Assembly (NCBI GenBank): GCA_010027845.1
Contig: RGUL01000005.1
Span: 1 to 64,000 of the forward strand
Direction of reading: 5' to 3'
Source: Gammaproteobacteria bacterium
GTDB lineage: Bacteria; Pseudomonadota; Gammaproteobacteria; Steroidobacterales; Steroidobacteraceae
Length of the DNA: 64,000 bases
Shown here: positions 56,040 through 64,000 of the stretch, one piece after another
Layout: every line of letters starts with the position of its first letter
Numbering within the stretch: the stretch's first letter is position 1
Made by a program: the position numbers and the translations under genes
Notes under the pieces: generated by a model
What the model saw: only the letters and a program-made list of their open reading frames with translations
What the model was told of the DNA's origin: nothing
Databases searched by the model: none

Positions 56040-57048
56040 GACCGAAAATGCTGCGTTGAGCGCAGGAGTGATCGCCGGCGAACGTCGTGCGATCGCCAAG
56101 GCGATCACGTTACTCGAGTCGACGCGCACCGATCATCGGCAGCGCGCCGATGCACTGCTGAATTCTTTGCTACCGCGCACCGGTCGATCACTAAGGTTGG
56201 GAATTTCCGGCGTCCCGGGTGTCGGTAAATCGACTTTCATCGAATCGTTCGGCTTATTTTTGATCTCGCAGGGGCACAAAGTGGCGGTGCTCGCGGTCGA
56301 TCCTTCCTCGGGTGTCTCCGGCGGCTCAATCTTGGGCGACAAGACGCGTATGGAACGATTGTCGGTGCACGAGCGGGCCTACATTCGCCCGAGTCCCTCG
56401 TCGGGCGCGCTCGGCGGGGTCGCCGAAAAAACGCGCGAAGCGCTGCTCGTTTGCGAGGCTGCAGGCTACGACGTGGTGATCGTCGAGACCGTCGGCGTCG
56501 GCCAGTCGGAAACCGCGGTCGCCGGTATGACCGACATGTTCGTCTTGCTGCAGTTGCCGAACGCCGGCGACGATCTGCAGGCGATGAAGAAAGGCATCAT
56601 GGAGCTCGCCGACCTCGTGGTGATCAACAAAGCCGATCTCGATCCCGACGCGGCGATGCGCGCCGAAGCGCAGATCATCGGTGCGTTGCGCGTGTTGCAC
56701 CACACCGGGCACCCCGACCACGCCGACGCTGCGCGTTGGCACACCCGAGTCATGCGCGTCAGTGCGTTGAAGGGAGAGGGTCTCGAACAGTTTTGGAGCC
56801 ACGTCGGTGAGTTCCGTCGGCTACGCGAGGCGAGCGGGGAATTGGCGACTCGGCGGCGGCAGCAGGCGCTCACTTGGATGTGGGACGAGATCCATGCACG
56901 ACTCGCTACCGATTTTCGCAGCGATCTAAAAGTCAGGGCGGCACTGCCGCGGATGCTTGAAGAGGTTGCTGCGGCGCGCGTCGCCCCGTCCGTCGCGGCC
57001 CGCGCACTACTCGATCTTTTCGAAACAAACACTCAAAAAATTTCCTGA
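56026..57048 (+). CDS. meaB: Methylmalonyl-CoA mutase-associated GTPase MeaB
   Basis: G-protein chaperone that loads and protects the mutase cobalamin. It is 340 residues from GTG 56026, the usual length; GTG 56020 is also possible and the open frame from 55948 would overlap the mutase far more. Walker [42 protein letters not shown] and the NKAD guanine motif are intact. The C-terminal dimerisation helix ends the protein. The gene overlaps the mutase stop, fitting a role on that enzyme. Confidence 0.94.
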
Positions 57049-57063
57049 GCAAGGAACAAAACC

Positions 57064-58596
57064 ATGCACGACATCATTCAACAACTCGAGAAAAAGCGCG
57101 CTCACGCGCGACTGGGCGGTGGCGAGAAGCGCATCGCAGCGCAGCACGCCAAAGGTAAGCTCACGGCGCGCGAGCGTATCGAGGTGCTGCTCGACGAAGG
57201 TAGCTTCGAAGAGTGGGACATGTTTGTCGAGCACGGCTGTAACGACTTCGGCATGGCTGATCAAAAAATTCCCGGTGATGGCGTCGTCACCGGTCACGGA
57301 TACATCAACGGCCGTTTGGTGTTCGTGTTCAGCCAAGACTTCACCGTTTTCGGGGGCTCTTTGAGCGAGGCTCACGCCGAGAAGATCTGCAAGATTCTCG
57401 AGACCGCCACCAAGGTCGGTGCACCCGTGATCGGCATCAACGATTCGGGCGGTGCACGTATACAAGAAGGCGTCGCGTCGCTCGGCGGTTATGCGGAAGT
57501 CTTTCAGCGCAACGTCACGGCTTCGGGTGTGGTGCCGCAGATCAGCGTGATCATGGGTCCTTGCGCGGGAGGCGCGGTGTACAGCCCCGCACTCACCGAC
57601 TTCATCTTCATGGTGAAGGACAGCTCGTACATGTTCGTCACCGGTCCAGACGTCGTGAAGACCGTTACGCACGAAGAAGTCACCGCCGAAGATCTCGGCG
57701 GTGCGGTCACGCATACCGCGCGCAGCGGCGTCGCCGATCTCGCCTTCGAGAACGATGTCGAGGCGCTGTTGATGGTACGCCGCTTCTTCAACTACCTGCC
57801 ATCCAATAACCGCGAACGCGCACCGCTGCGCGAGGCGGGTGATCCGCCGAACCGTGACGACTATTCGCTCGACACCTTGATTCCCGACAATCCGAACAAG
57901 CCGTACGACATGAAGGAGTTGGTCGAGAAGGTGGTCGACGACGGCGAATTCTTCGAACTCCAACCCGACTACGCCAAAAACATCATCGTCGGCTTCGCCC
58001 GTATGGACGGGCAGGTGGTCGGCATCGTCGCCAATCAGCCCTTGGTGCTCGCAGGCTGTCTCGATATCAAGAGCAGTATCAAAGCCGCGCGTTTCGTGCG
58101 ATTTTGTGACGCGTTCTCGATACCCGTCATCACCTTCGTCGACGTACCGGGCTTCATGCCGGGCACCGCGCAGGAATACGGTGGAATCATCAAGCACGGC
58201 GCGAAACTGCTCTACGCTTATGCAGAATGCACCGTGCCGAAGATCACCGTCATCACGCGCAAGGCCTACGGTGGTGCCTACGACGTCATGGCCTCGAAGC
58301 ACCTGCGCGGCGACGTCAACTTCGCTTGGCCGCATGCGGAAATCGCGGTGATGGGTGCGAAGGGCGCGGTCGAGATCATCTTCCGCGAAGAAAAAAGCGA
58401 TCCGGCAAAACTCGCCGCGCGCGAAGCAGAATACAAGCAAAAATTCGCCAATCCGTTCATCGCGTCGTCACGTGGTTACGTCGACGACGTGATCATGCCG
58501 CACGGCACACGTCGACGAGTCTGCCGTGCGCTGACGCTGCTGCGCGATAAGAAACTCGACGAGCCGTGGCGCAAGCACGGCAACATTCCCCTTTGA
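57064..58596 (+). CDS. pccB: Propionyl-CoA carboxylase beta subunit
   Basis: Carboxyltransferase subunit, 510 residues. The crotonase-fold halves are clear: [37 protein letters not shown], and [20 protein letters not shown] with [15 protein letters not shown]. It matches PccB rather than AccD (no N-terminal zinc finger). It starts 15 bases after meaB and works with pccA 20 bases downstream. ATG 57064. Confidence 0.96.
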   Translation: MHDIIQQLEKKRAHARLGGGEKRIAAQHAKGKLTARERIEVLLDEGSFEEWDMFVEHGCNDFGMADQKIPGDGVVTGHGYINGRLVFVFSQDFTVFGGSLSEAHAEKICKILETATKVGAPVIGINDSGGARIQEGVASLGGYAEVFQRNVTASGVVPQISVIMGPCAGGAVYSPALTDFIFMVKDSSYMFVTGPDVVKTVTHEEVTAEDLGGAVTHTARSGVADLAFENDVEALLMVRRFFNYLPSNNRERAPLREAGDPPNRDDYSLDTLIPDNPNKPYDMKELVEKVVDDGEFFELQPDYAKNIIVGFARMDGQVVGIVANQPLVLAGCLDIKSSIKAARFVRFCDAFSIPVITFVDVPGFMPGTAQEYGGIIKHGAKLLYAYAECTVPKITVITRKAYGGAYDVMASKHLRGDVNFAWPHAEIAVMGAKGAVEIIFREEKSDPAKLAAREAEYKQKFANPFIASSRGYVDDVIMPHGTRRRVCRALTLLRDKKLDEPWRKHGNIPL

Positions 58597-58616
58597 GTGC
58601 CGCGGAGCAAAGACGC

Positions 58617-60647
58617 ATGTTCAAGAAAATATTGATCGCCAACCGCGGCGAAATCGCTTGTCGAGTCATCAAGACCGCGCGCCGGATGGGCATCGCGACG
58701 GTCGCCGTGTATTCGGAGGCAGACAAGGACGCGCGGCACGTCGAACTCGCCGACGAAGCGGTGTTGCTCGGTCCGGCGCCGTCACGCGAGTCCTATCTCG
58801 TCGCCGATAAAATCATCGCCGCCTGCAAGCAGACCGGCGCCGAAGCGGTGCATCCGGGTTACGGGTTCTTGTCGGAGAACGCCGAGTTTTCGCGCCGGGT
58901 GGAAGAACAGGGCATCGTCTTCATCGGCCCGAAGCACGCATCGATCGCAGCCATGGGCGACAAGATCGCCTCCAAAGAATTGGCTGCGAAGGCGAAGGTC
59001 AACACGATTCCCGGTTACAACAATCCGATCGAATCGCCAGAAAAAGCCGTCGAGATCGCCAAAGGCATCGGCTATCCGGTGATGATCAAGGCGAGCGCCG
59101 GCGGTGGCGGCAAAGGACTGCGGGTTGCCTGGAACGACAAAGAGGCCTTCGAGGGCTTCAGTTCCTGTCGCAATGAGGCACGCAACAGCTTCGGTGACGA
59201 TCGGGTCTTCATCGAAAAGTTCGTCGAAGAGCCACGCCACATCGAAATTCAAGTGCTCGGCGACGGGCATGGCAACTGCGTCTATCTTTGGGAGCGCGAG
59301 TGCTCGATCCAGCGGCGCCACCAAAAAGTGATCGAAGAAGCACCGAGCCCGTTCTTGGACGACAAGACGCGAAAAGCGATGGGCGAGCAGGCCGTCGCAC
59401 TCGCCAAGGCCGTGAACTACGAGAGTGCCGGAACCGTCGAGTTCGTGGTCGGTAAAGACAAAAGTTTTTACTTTCTCGAGATGAACACGCGCCTGCAGGT
59501 GGAACATCCGGTCACCGAATGCATTACCGGCCTTGATCTCGTCGAGCAGATGATCCGGGTCGCCGCCGGACAAAAACTCGCCTTCGGCCAAAAAGACATT
59601 CAGCGCAACGGTTGGGCGATGGAATGTCGTATCAACGCCGAAGATCCGTTCCGTAACTTTCTCCCGTCGACCGGTCGTTTGGTCAAATACCGGCCGCCGG
59701 CGCAAAACATGGAGGCCGCGCAACCGGTGCCCGACGGTGGCGGCGTGCGCGTCGATACCGGCGTGTACGAAGGCGGCGAGATTCCGATGTTTTACGACTC
59801 GATGATCGCCAAATTGATCGTCCACGGACGTGATCGCAACGAGGCGATCGCCCGCATGCGCGAGGCACTCAACGGGTTCGTGATTCGCGGCATCTCGAGC
59901 AACATTCCGTTTCAGGCGGCTTTACTCGCCCATCCGCGTTTCGTGAAGGGCGACTTCAATACCGGTTTCATCGCTGAGCAGTATCCGAAAGGATTTTCGA
60001 TCGAGGCTGTGCCGCACGATCGACCGAGCTTTCTGCTCGCGCTCGCCGCGATCTCGCACCGCCGTATCCGCGAACGTGCCGCAACGCTCGGTGGCCAACG
60101 TCGCGCTCACGAAGTGCGCATTCGCGAGGATTTCGTCGTGGTGTTGTCCGATGGCGAAGGTCGTCGCGACCAAATCCCGGTCGGCGTACGCGATGCCGGC
60201 AAGCTCTATCACGTGAGCATCGCCGGTCAGACCCACGAAATCGGCATCGACAGCCCGTTGCGTGACATCGCTGTGCACGGCACTTTCGACGGCCAGCCGT
60301 TCTGTGCGCAAATCGAACGCTCGGGTTTGGGCTATCGCATCCAGCACAACGGCTCCGGTGTGTATGCACGCGTATTCAACCCGCGTGTCGCACAACTCGA
60401 AGCGTTGATGCCGTTCAAGGCGCCGCCCGATCTTTCCAAAGTATTACTCTCGCCGATGCCGGGCTTGTTGGTCGACGTGGCGGTGCAGGTCGGACAGACG
60501 GTGCGCGCGGGCGAGAAGCTCGCGGCGATCGAGGCGATGAAAATGGAGAACATTTTGTTCGCGCAGCAAGATTGTGTGGTCGACGAAATCGTTGCGAACA
60601 AAGGTGAAAGCCTCGCGGTCGATCAAGTGATCATGAAATTCCGCTGA
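58617..60647 (+). CDS. pccA: Propionyl-CoA carboxylase alpha subunit
   Basis: Biotin carboxylase and biotin carrier in one chain, 676 residues. ILIANRGEIACRVIKTARRMG starts the carboxylase domain; GGGGKGLRVAW and EMNTRLQVEHPVTE are the ATP and catalytic parts. The C-terminal biotinyl domain carries EAMKMENIL with the target lysine. The stretch between (about 480-600) is the BT domain typical of PccA. A GGAG lies about ten bases before ATG 58617; the open frame from 58566 overlaps pccB. Confidence 0.95.
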   Translation: MFKKILIANRGEIACRVIKTARRMGIATVAVYSEADKDARHVELADEAVLLGPAPSRESYLVADKIIAACKQTGAEAVHPGYGFLSENAEFSRRVEEQGIVFIGPKHASIAAMGDKIASKELAAKAKVNTIPGYNNPIESPEKAVEIAKGIGYPVMIKASAGGGGKGLRVAWNDKEAFEGFSSCRNEARNSFGDDRVFIEKFVEEPRHIEIQVLGDGHGNCVYLWERECSIQRRHQKVIEEAPSPFLDDKTRKAMGEQAVALAKAVNYESAGTVEFVVGKDKSFYFLEMNTRLQVEHPVTECITGLDLVEQMIRVAAGQKLAFGQKDIQRNGWAMECRINAEDPFRNFLPSTGRLVKYRPPAQNMEAAQPVPDGGGVRVDTGVYEGGEIPMFYDSMIAKLIVHGRDRNEAIARMREALNGFVIRGISSNIPFQAALLAHPRFVKGDFNTGFIAEQYPKGFSIEAVPHDRPSFLLALAAISHRRIRERAATLGGQRRAHEVRIREDFVVVLSDGEGRRDQIPVGVRDAGKLYHVSIAGQTHEIGIDSPLRDIAVHGTFDGQPFCAQIERSGLGYRIQHNGSGVYARVFNPRVAQLEALMPFKAPPDLSKVLLSPMPGLLVDVAVQVGQTVRAGEKLAAIEAMKMENILFAQQDCVVDEIVANKGESLAVDQVIMKFR

Positions 60648-60665
60648 GCACGACGGAGCAGCGAT

Positions 60666-61142
60666 ATGACGAAGGCTCATACCGAACGCCCGTTCAAGGT
60701 GCTCGGCATTCAGCAAGTGGCGATCGGCGGACCTGACAAAAATCGTCTGCGGACGCTTTGGGTCGATATGCTCGGGCTCGATGTCACCGGGAATTTCGTC
60801 AGCGAACGTGAGAACGTCGACGAAGATATCTGCGCCATGGGGCGCGGCGCGTACAAAGTCGAAGTCGATTTGATGCAACCGCTAGATCCCGAGAAAAAAC
60901 CTGCGGTGCACGCGACACCACTCAATCACATCGGTCTTTGGATCGACGATTTGCCACGCGCGGTGGAGTGGCTCACCGCGCGCGGGGTACGCTTCGCACC
61001 GGGTGGAATCCGCAAGGGCGCCGCTGGCTACGACATCTGTTTTTTGCACCCGAAGGCGAACGACGAATTTCCGATCGCCGGTGAAGGTGTGCTGGTCGAA
61101 CTCGTTCAGGCACCGCCCGAAGTCGTCGCCGCTTTGGGCTGA
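60666..61142 (+). CDS. VOC-family protein, possible methylmalonyl-CoA epimerase
   Basis: A 158-residue protein of the glyoxalase/VOC fold with two repeats ([22 protein letters not shown] and [22 protein letters not shown] in pieces). Position right after pccA makes it a good candidate for the epimerase that converts (S)- to (R)-methylmalonyl-CoA, and metal ligands of that enzyme type (His in LNHIG, Glu in LVELVQ) are present. The sequence is longer than classic epimerases and the N-terminal metal-ligand His seems replaced by Gln, so function is not settled. The 3' end overlaps the convergent DhaL-DegV gene. Confidence 0.75.
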   Translation: MTKAHTERPFKVLGIQQVAIGGPDKNRLRTLWVDMLGLDVTGNFVSERENVDEDICAMGRGAYKVEVDLMQPLDPEKKPAVHATPLNHIGLWIDDLPRAVEWLTARGVRFAPGGIRKGAAGYDICFLHPKANDEFPIAGEGVLVELVQAPPEVVAALG

Positions 61143-62983
61143 GTGTTTCGCACGCGATGTACGGCGACGATCAACGTGCCGGGACCGCCGTGCACGCCGA
61201 CCGCCGGGCCCATATCGGTGAGTGCAGCGAATTCGATCGCCTCGTCACCGAAGCGGTGACGTAGATCTTCGAGTAACGCCGCGCCGGCTGCCGGTAGGTC
61301 GCCGTGCCCGACGAAGATGCGCAATCGTTCCGTACGTCGATCGAAGGACACTCTACGCACGACGAACCGCGCAAAGCGTTCACGCAGGGAACGCGCGCCG
61401 AGCAAGCCACCACCGGCGGCCACGCGTCCACTGGGATCGGTGCACAAGATCACGTTCAACCGTAAAATTTTTGCGATCTTGCCGACGATCGCCGGCACGC
61501 GTCCGCCGCGCACTGCAAAGTCCACGGTCTTGAGCAGTGCAAAAGTTTGAGTGCGCAGCACCGCATCGTGGGCCGCGCGTTCGACCGCATCGAGATCACC
61601 GCCCGCTGCTGCCGCCTCTGCCGCGGCGACCGCCACCAAGCCTTCGCCGGTCGATGCGTTCAAACTGTCGACCACGCGCACCGGCCGTCCTTCGGCCGAT
61701 ACCCGCTGTGCTGCAGTGCGTGCCGCGTTGAATGTGCCGCTGTGACGTGAGGTCAGGTTCACCGAAACGACAGCTTCGTAATGCGAGGCCAAAAATTCGA
61801 AAGTCCGACGGAAATCGCCGGGTGGCGGTTGTGAGGTTTTCGGGTGTTCGGGGTTACGGGCGAGTTCACGATAGAACTCGGCCGGTGTCATGCTGACTTT
61901 GTCGAGATGCGAATGCGTGCCGAAATGAATGCGTGCGGACACCATGTGAATGCCGTAGCGCTCGATGAATTCGTCGGGGATATCAGCACCCGAATCAGTG
62001 GCGACGGCGATCCGTTGTTTGACTGCATGGTGTGAACTGCGTTGTTGCAATCGCATATCGTCGGCTTTCTGCGCACCGACGACGCCGAACTCGCCGGCGA
62101 GCCGGAAGATTTGCTCCGGATCGTCGACGTGTACGTGCACTTTCGCCTTACGTTTGCTGCCGCTGACCACCAGACTCGCGCCGATTGGACCGAGTCGCTC
62201 GCGCAAATGCCGCAGGTCGATATCGGCACCGTCTAGCGCAGTCACGAGGCATTCGGTGCAGAAACGAAAATCCTGAGCGGCGCCGACGGTCGCCTGCACC
62301 ATCACTTCTTCGCCGACGTGCACCGGTGCGCTGACCCGCGACATTTGGCCGGTCTCCAAAAATCGGCCCATGCCCTCCAATACTTCGACGAAGCCTAGCG
62401 CGCCTGCATCGACGACGTTCGCCGTCCGTAATTCCTCGAGTTGCGTGCGCGTTCTATCGAGCGCCGCCCGTACGCCGACCAAAGAATCGCGAAACAGTCG
62501 CGCGAAATCGCCGACACCGTCGCCGAGTTCCGCGCTGGATTGCGCGAACTCGCGCAGCACGGTGAGCAGCGTGCCTTCGCGCGGTTTTGACAAGGCGTCG
62601 CGCGCATAAGCCGCACCGGTCGCGATGCTAGCGACGAAACTGCGAACGTCGATTTTCGCAAGGTGCCCCGCGCTGTCACCGAGCCCGAGCAAAAATTGCG
62701 CGAGGATGGCGCCCGAATTACCGCGCGCGCCGTCGAGCGCCGCGTCGGCCGCACGCAACAGCAATTTTCCGGCGTGAGCGATCGGCTCACGATCGAGCGC
62801 GGCGAGCACCGCTGACAGCGTCATCGACATGTTCGTACCGGTATCGCCGTCGGGCACCGGGAAGACGTTGATCTTGTTGATGTGGTCGGTCTTCTCGAAT
62901 AGGCGATAGATGCCCGCACGCAGCACGTCGGCGAGTTGCAGACCATCTAGGGTGACGAGCGTGGGCGCGACGGCGGTTGTCAT
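61106..62983 (-). CDS. DhaL-DegV fusion (fatty acid kinase FakA-FakB type)
   Basis: The protein is 625 residues. The N-terminal half is a DhaL/Dak2 kinase domain: [19 protein letters not shown] with the Asp ligands for ADP-Mg, and [17 protein letters not shown]; a middle linker ([12 protein letters not shown]) follows as in FakA. The C-terminal half is a DegV fatty-acid-binding domain: [35 protein letters not shown] and [13 protein letters not shown]. In Firmicutes these are separate FakA and FakB proteins that make acyl-phosphate. Here both parts are one chain. Known in other proteobacteria as DegV-family proteins; activity is inferred. Confidence 0.86.
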   Translation of the reverse strand: MTTAVAPTLVTLDGLQLADVLRAGIYRLFEKTDHINKINVFPVPDGDTGTNMSMTLSAVLAALDREPIAHAGKLLLRAADAALDGARGNSGAILAQFLLGLGDSAGHLAKIDVRSFVASIATGAAYARDALSKPREGTLLTVLREFAQSSAELGDGVGDFARLFRDSLVGVRAALDRTRTQLEELRTANVVDAGALGFVEVLEGMGRFLETGQMSRVSAPVHVGEEVMVQATVGAAQDFRFCTECLVTALDGADIDLRHLRERLGPIGASLVVSGSKRKAKVHVHVDDPEQIFRLAGEFGVVGAQKADDMRLQQRSSHHAVKQRIAVATDSGADIPDEFIERYGIHMVSARIHFGTHSHLDKVSMTPAEFYRELARNPEHPKTSQPPPGDFRRTFEFLASHYEAVVSVNLTSRHSGTFNAARTAAQRVSAEGRPVRVVDSLNASTGEGLVAVAAAEAAAAGGDLDAVERAAHDAVLRTQTFALLKTVDFAVRGGRVPAIVGKIAKILRLNVILCTDPSGRVAAGGGLLGARSLRERFARFVVRRVSFDRRTERLRIFVGHGDLPAAGAALLEDLRHRFGDEAIEFAALTDMGPAVGVHGGPGTLIVAVHRVRNTQPKAATTSGGA

Positions 62984-62988
62984 GATGC

Positions 62989-63594
62989 TTAAGGTAGTTC
63001 GGTGCCGACGGTGAATCGCGAACCGCGATACTCCAACACGGTGGCGCGCGCGCTGATAGCCGTGACGCGCAGGCCTTCCCGTGATACGCCACCCTCACCG
63101 AGTTTTTGACCGTTCAAAAATACGAAGCGTGCGGCCGGATTGGGATCGTAGACGTGCAATCCCAAATTCACCTCGGGCACCGATAGTCCGGAGGCGAGCA
63201 AATCGTCACGACTGATGGTCGGCACGCTCGCGACGGCCACCTCGTCGTTCGTCGTCGCGCGCGCGACCGAAACTGCGCCCGCCGCCGGTGACTTCGCTGC
63301 CGCCCGCGGCGGTAGCGCGCGACGACTCGCAGCCGTCGGCGCTACGTTGGGGTCTTCGTCGTCACCATCGACCTCCGCCGCCGCGATCGAGCGTTCGGCT
63401 GCGACGGGTGCTGGCGTCGTGCGCAACAACGCGAACGCTACGACGATGAGATTCACGAGCAGCAAGACGATTAACGCCGGAATCCAGACGCGCGTCGTTC
63501 GGACTCGCTCCCGCGGCGCATCGAACATCGCCGGATGATCGTTGCGCAGTCGCGCACTCTCCGATTTCTTCAGCGCATCGAGGATCGATGACAT
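62989..63594 (-). CDS. gspB: Type II secretion protein GspB
   Basis: The protein is 201 residues. MSSILDALKKSESARL is the conserved cytoplasmic start; one transmembrane helix follows (WIPALIVLLLVNLIVVAFAL), then a Pro/Ala-rich linker, and the GspB C-terminal domain (INLGLHVYDPNPAARFVFLN-like, with GEGGVSREGLRV). In other species it works with GspA to assemble the secretin. No gspA or other gsp gene is in this window. ATG 63594 starts the conserved motif; it precedes the DhaL-DegV gene by five bases. Confidence 0.85.
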   Translation of the reverse strand: MSSILDALKKSESARLRNDHPAMFDAPRERVRTTRVWIPALIVLLLVNLIVVAFALLRTTPAPVAAERSIAAAEVDGDDEDPNVAPTAASRRALPPRAAAKSPAAGAVSVARATTNDEVAVASVPTISRDDLLASGLSVPEVNLGLHVYDPNPAARFVFLNGQKLGEGGVSREGLRVTAISARATVLEYRGSRFTVGTELP

Positions 63595-63643
63595 AGCCGA
63601 AGTATTGCATGCCTCGAGGCCGAGGGGCATATTGCGCCGCATC

Positions 63644-64000
63644 GTGTCGGCGCCGACTTGCATCGAGATTCCTCCATGGCGGGCCGCGAGCATCGGCGAT
63701 GCCCGCCCGTTGGCGCTCGGCGAGGTTGATCTTTGGTTGGCGACGCTCGAGCGCGCCGCGCAATTTGTCGACGGTGAGCCGGTGCTCGACGCAGCCGAAC
63801 GCCTACGGGCCACGGCGATCGCTGATGCCGACGCGCGCTCGCGCTACATCACGACGCGCACGTGGCTGCGCACCCTGCTCGCAAAATATGCGAACGTCGC
63901 GACCGACCAATTAACAATCGACGTCGATACGCACGGCAAGCCCGTGCTGCGCAATCCCGCTGCACCACAATTCAACCTCAGTCATTCGGGCGCCGCACTG
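63644..64000 (+). CDS. 4'-phosphopantetheinyl transferase, partial at the window end
   Basis: Transfers phosphopantetheine from CoA to acyl or peptidyl carrier proteins. The frame runs off the right edge. Sfp-type pattern: GEVDLWLATLERA, LDAAERLRATAIADADARSRYITTR in pieces, then HGKPVL and FNLSHSG at the very end. The GTG at 63644 is chosen (MSAPTCIEIPPWR before the homologous region); it is divergent from gspB with a 49-base gap. The rest of the catalytic region (the Asp/Glu metal ligands) lies beyond the window. Confidence 0.75.
   Translation, partial: MSAPTCIEIPPWRAASIGDARPLALGEVDLWLATLERAAQFVDGEPVLDAAERLRATAIADADARSRYITTRTWLRTLLAKYANVATDQLTIDVDTHGKPVLRNPAAPQFNLSHSGAAL

Noticed and set aside
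57007-58440. A 477-residue minus-strand frame opposite pccB
   Set aside because: Long because of high G+C third positions; it lies fully antisense to a clear carboxylase gene and has no recognisable domain.
58782-59825. A 347-residue minus-strand frame opposite pccA
   Set aside because: Antisense to the biotin carboxylase domain, no motif.

Overview
The window is gene-dense, high-G+C bacterial chromosome, almost certainly from a free-living aerobic gammaproteobacterium. Markers of that group are mrcA divergent from aroK-aroB, the tesA/ybbA-ybbP arrangement known from E. coli, a FadD very like the E. coli enzyme, OxyR with AhpC, Zur, and a GspB of type II secretion. I saw no rRNA, tRNA, CRISPR array, insertion sequence or phage gene. 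No stretch over 300 bases lacks a gene, and many neighbours overlap by 1-4 bases (ATGA, GTGA, TGATG), so most genes lie in translationally coupled operons.

Layout. 1-5.2 kb: the end of def abuts a 3'-truncated mrcA at a suspicious junction, followed by aroK-aroB-dgt. 5.2-14.6 kb: fadD, tesA, ybbA-ybbP, a TetR regulator and a three-gene MacAB/Lol-type export operon. 14.6-20.3 kb: an aldo/keto reductase, a DUF1838-DUF1993 pair with a divergent LysR regulator, a DmdC-type acyl-CoA dehydrogenase and a Dabb protein. 20.3-24.3 kb: a peroxide-defence locus in which oxyR overlaps phrB, divergent from ahpC-ahpD, then a YciI-like protein. 24.3-32.1 kb: a minus-strand run of a PD40 protein, a Tat-exported nitrilase relative, MaoC, a broken 2-hydroxyacid dehydrogenase, an RND adaptor and a broken RND pump. 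32.3-40.1 kb: a TonB-dependent receptor, a ChaN-PDZ protein, a very large M1-M28-PDZ double peptidase, a tiny ORF and a YdcZ-type permease. 40.1-43.1 kb: zur opposite a His-rich CobW GTPase coupled to a WD40 protein. 43.2-47.1 kb: an M20 amidohydrolase and a periplasmic molybdenum hydroxylase (IorAB type).

47.1-53.8 kb is a six-gene operon: metallo-beta-lactamase/beta-CASP nuclease, a Rossmann protein with a signal peptide, an ATP/ADP-translocase relative, a cytosine-permease relative, a secreted unknown, and a lipocalin fused to a rhodanese domain. 53.9-61.1 kb encodes propionyl-CoA to succinyl-CoA conversion: methylmalonyl-CoA mutase, its MeaB chaperone, both propionyl-CoA carboxylase subunits and a VOC protein that may be the epimerase. 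With FadD, the acyl-CoA dehydrogenase and MaoC this points to growth on odd-chain or branched lipids. The window ends with a DhaL-DegV fusion (fatty-acid kinase type), gspB and the start of a 4'-phosphopantetheinyl transferase.

The most unusual items are the receptor/ChaN/double-peptidase operon, the lipocalin-rhodanese fusion, the mixed nuclease-transporter operon, a nitrilase relative without its catalytic cysteine, and three lesions (def/mrcA junction, RND pump, 2-hydroxyacid dehydrogenase) that may be real mutations or assembly errors.
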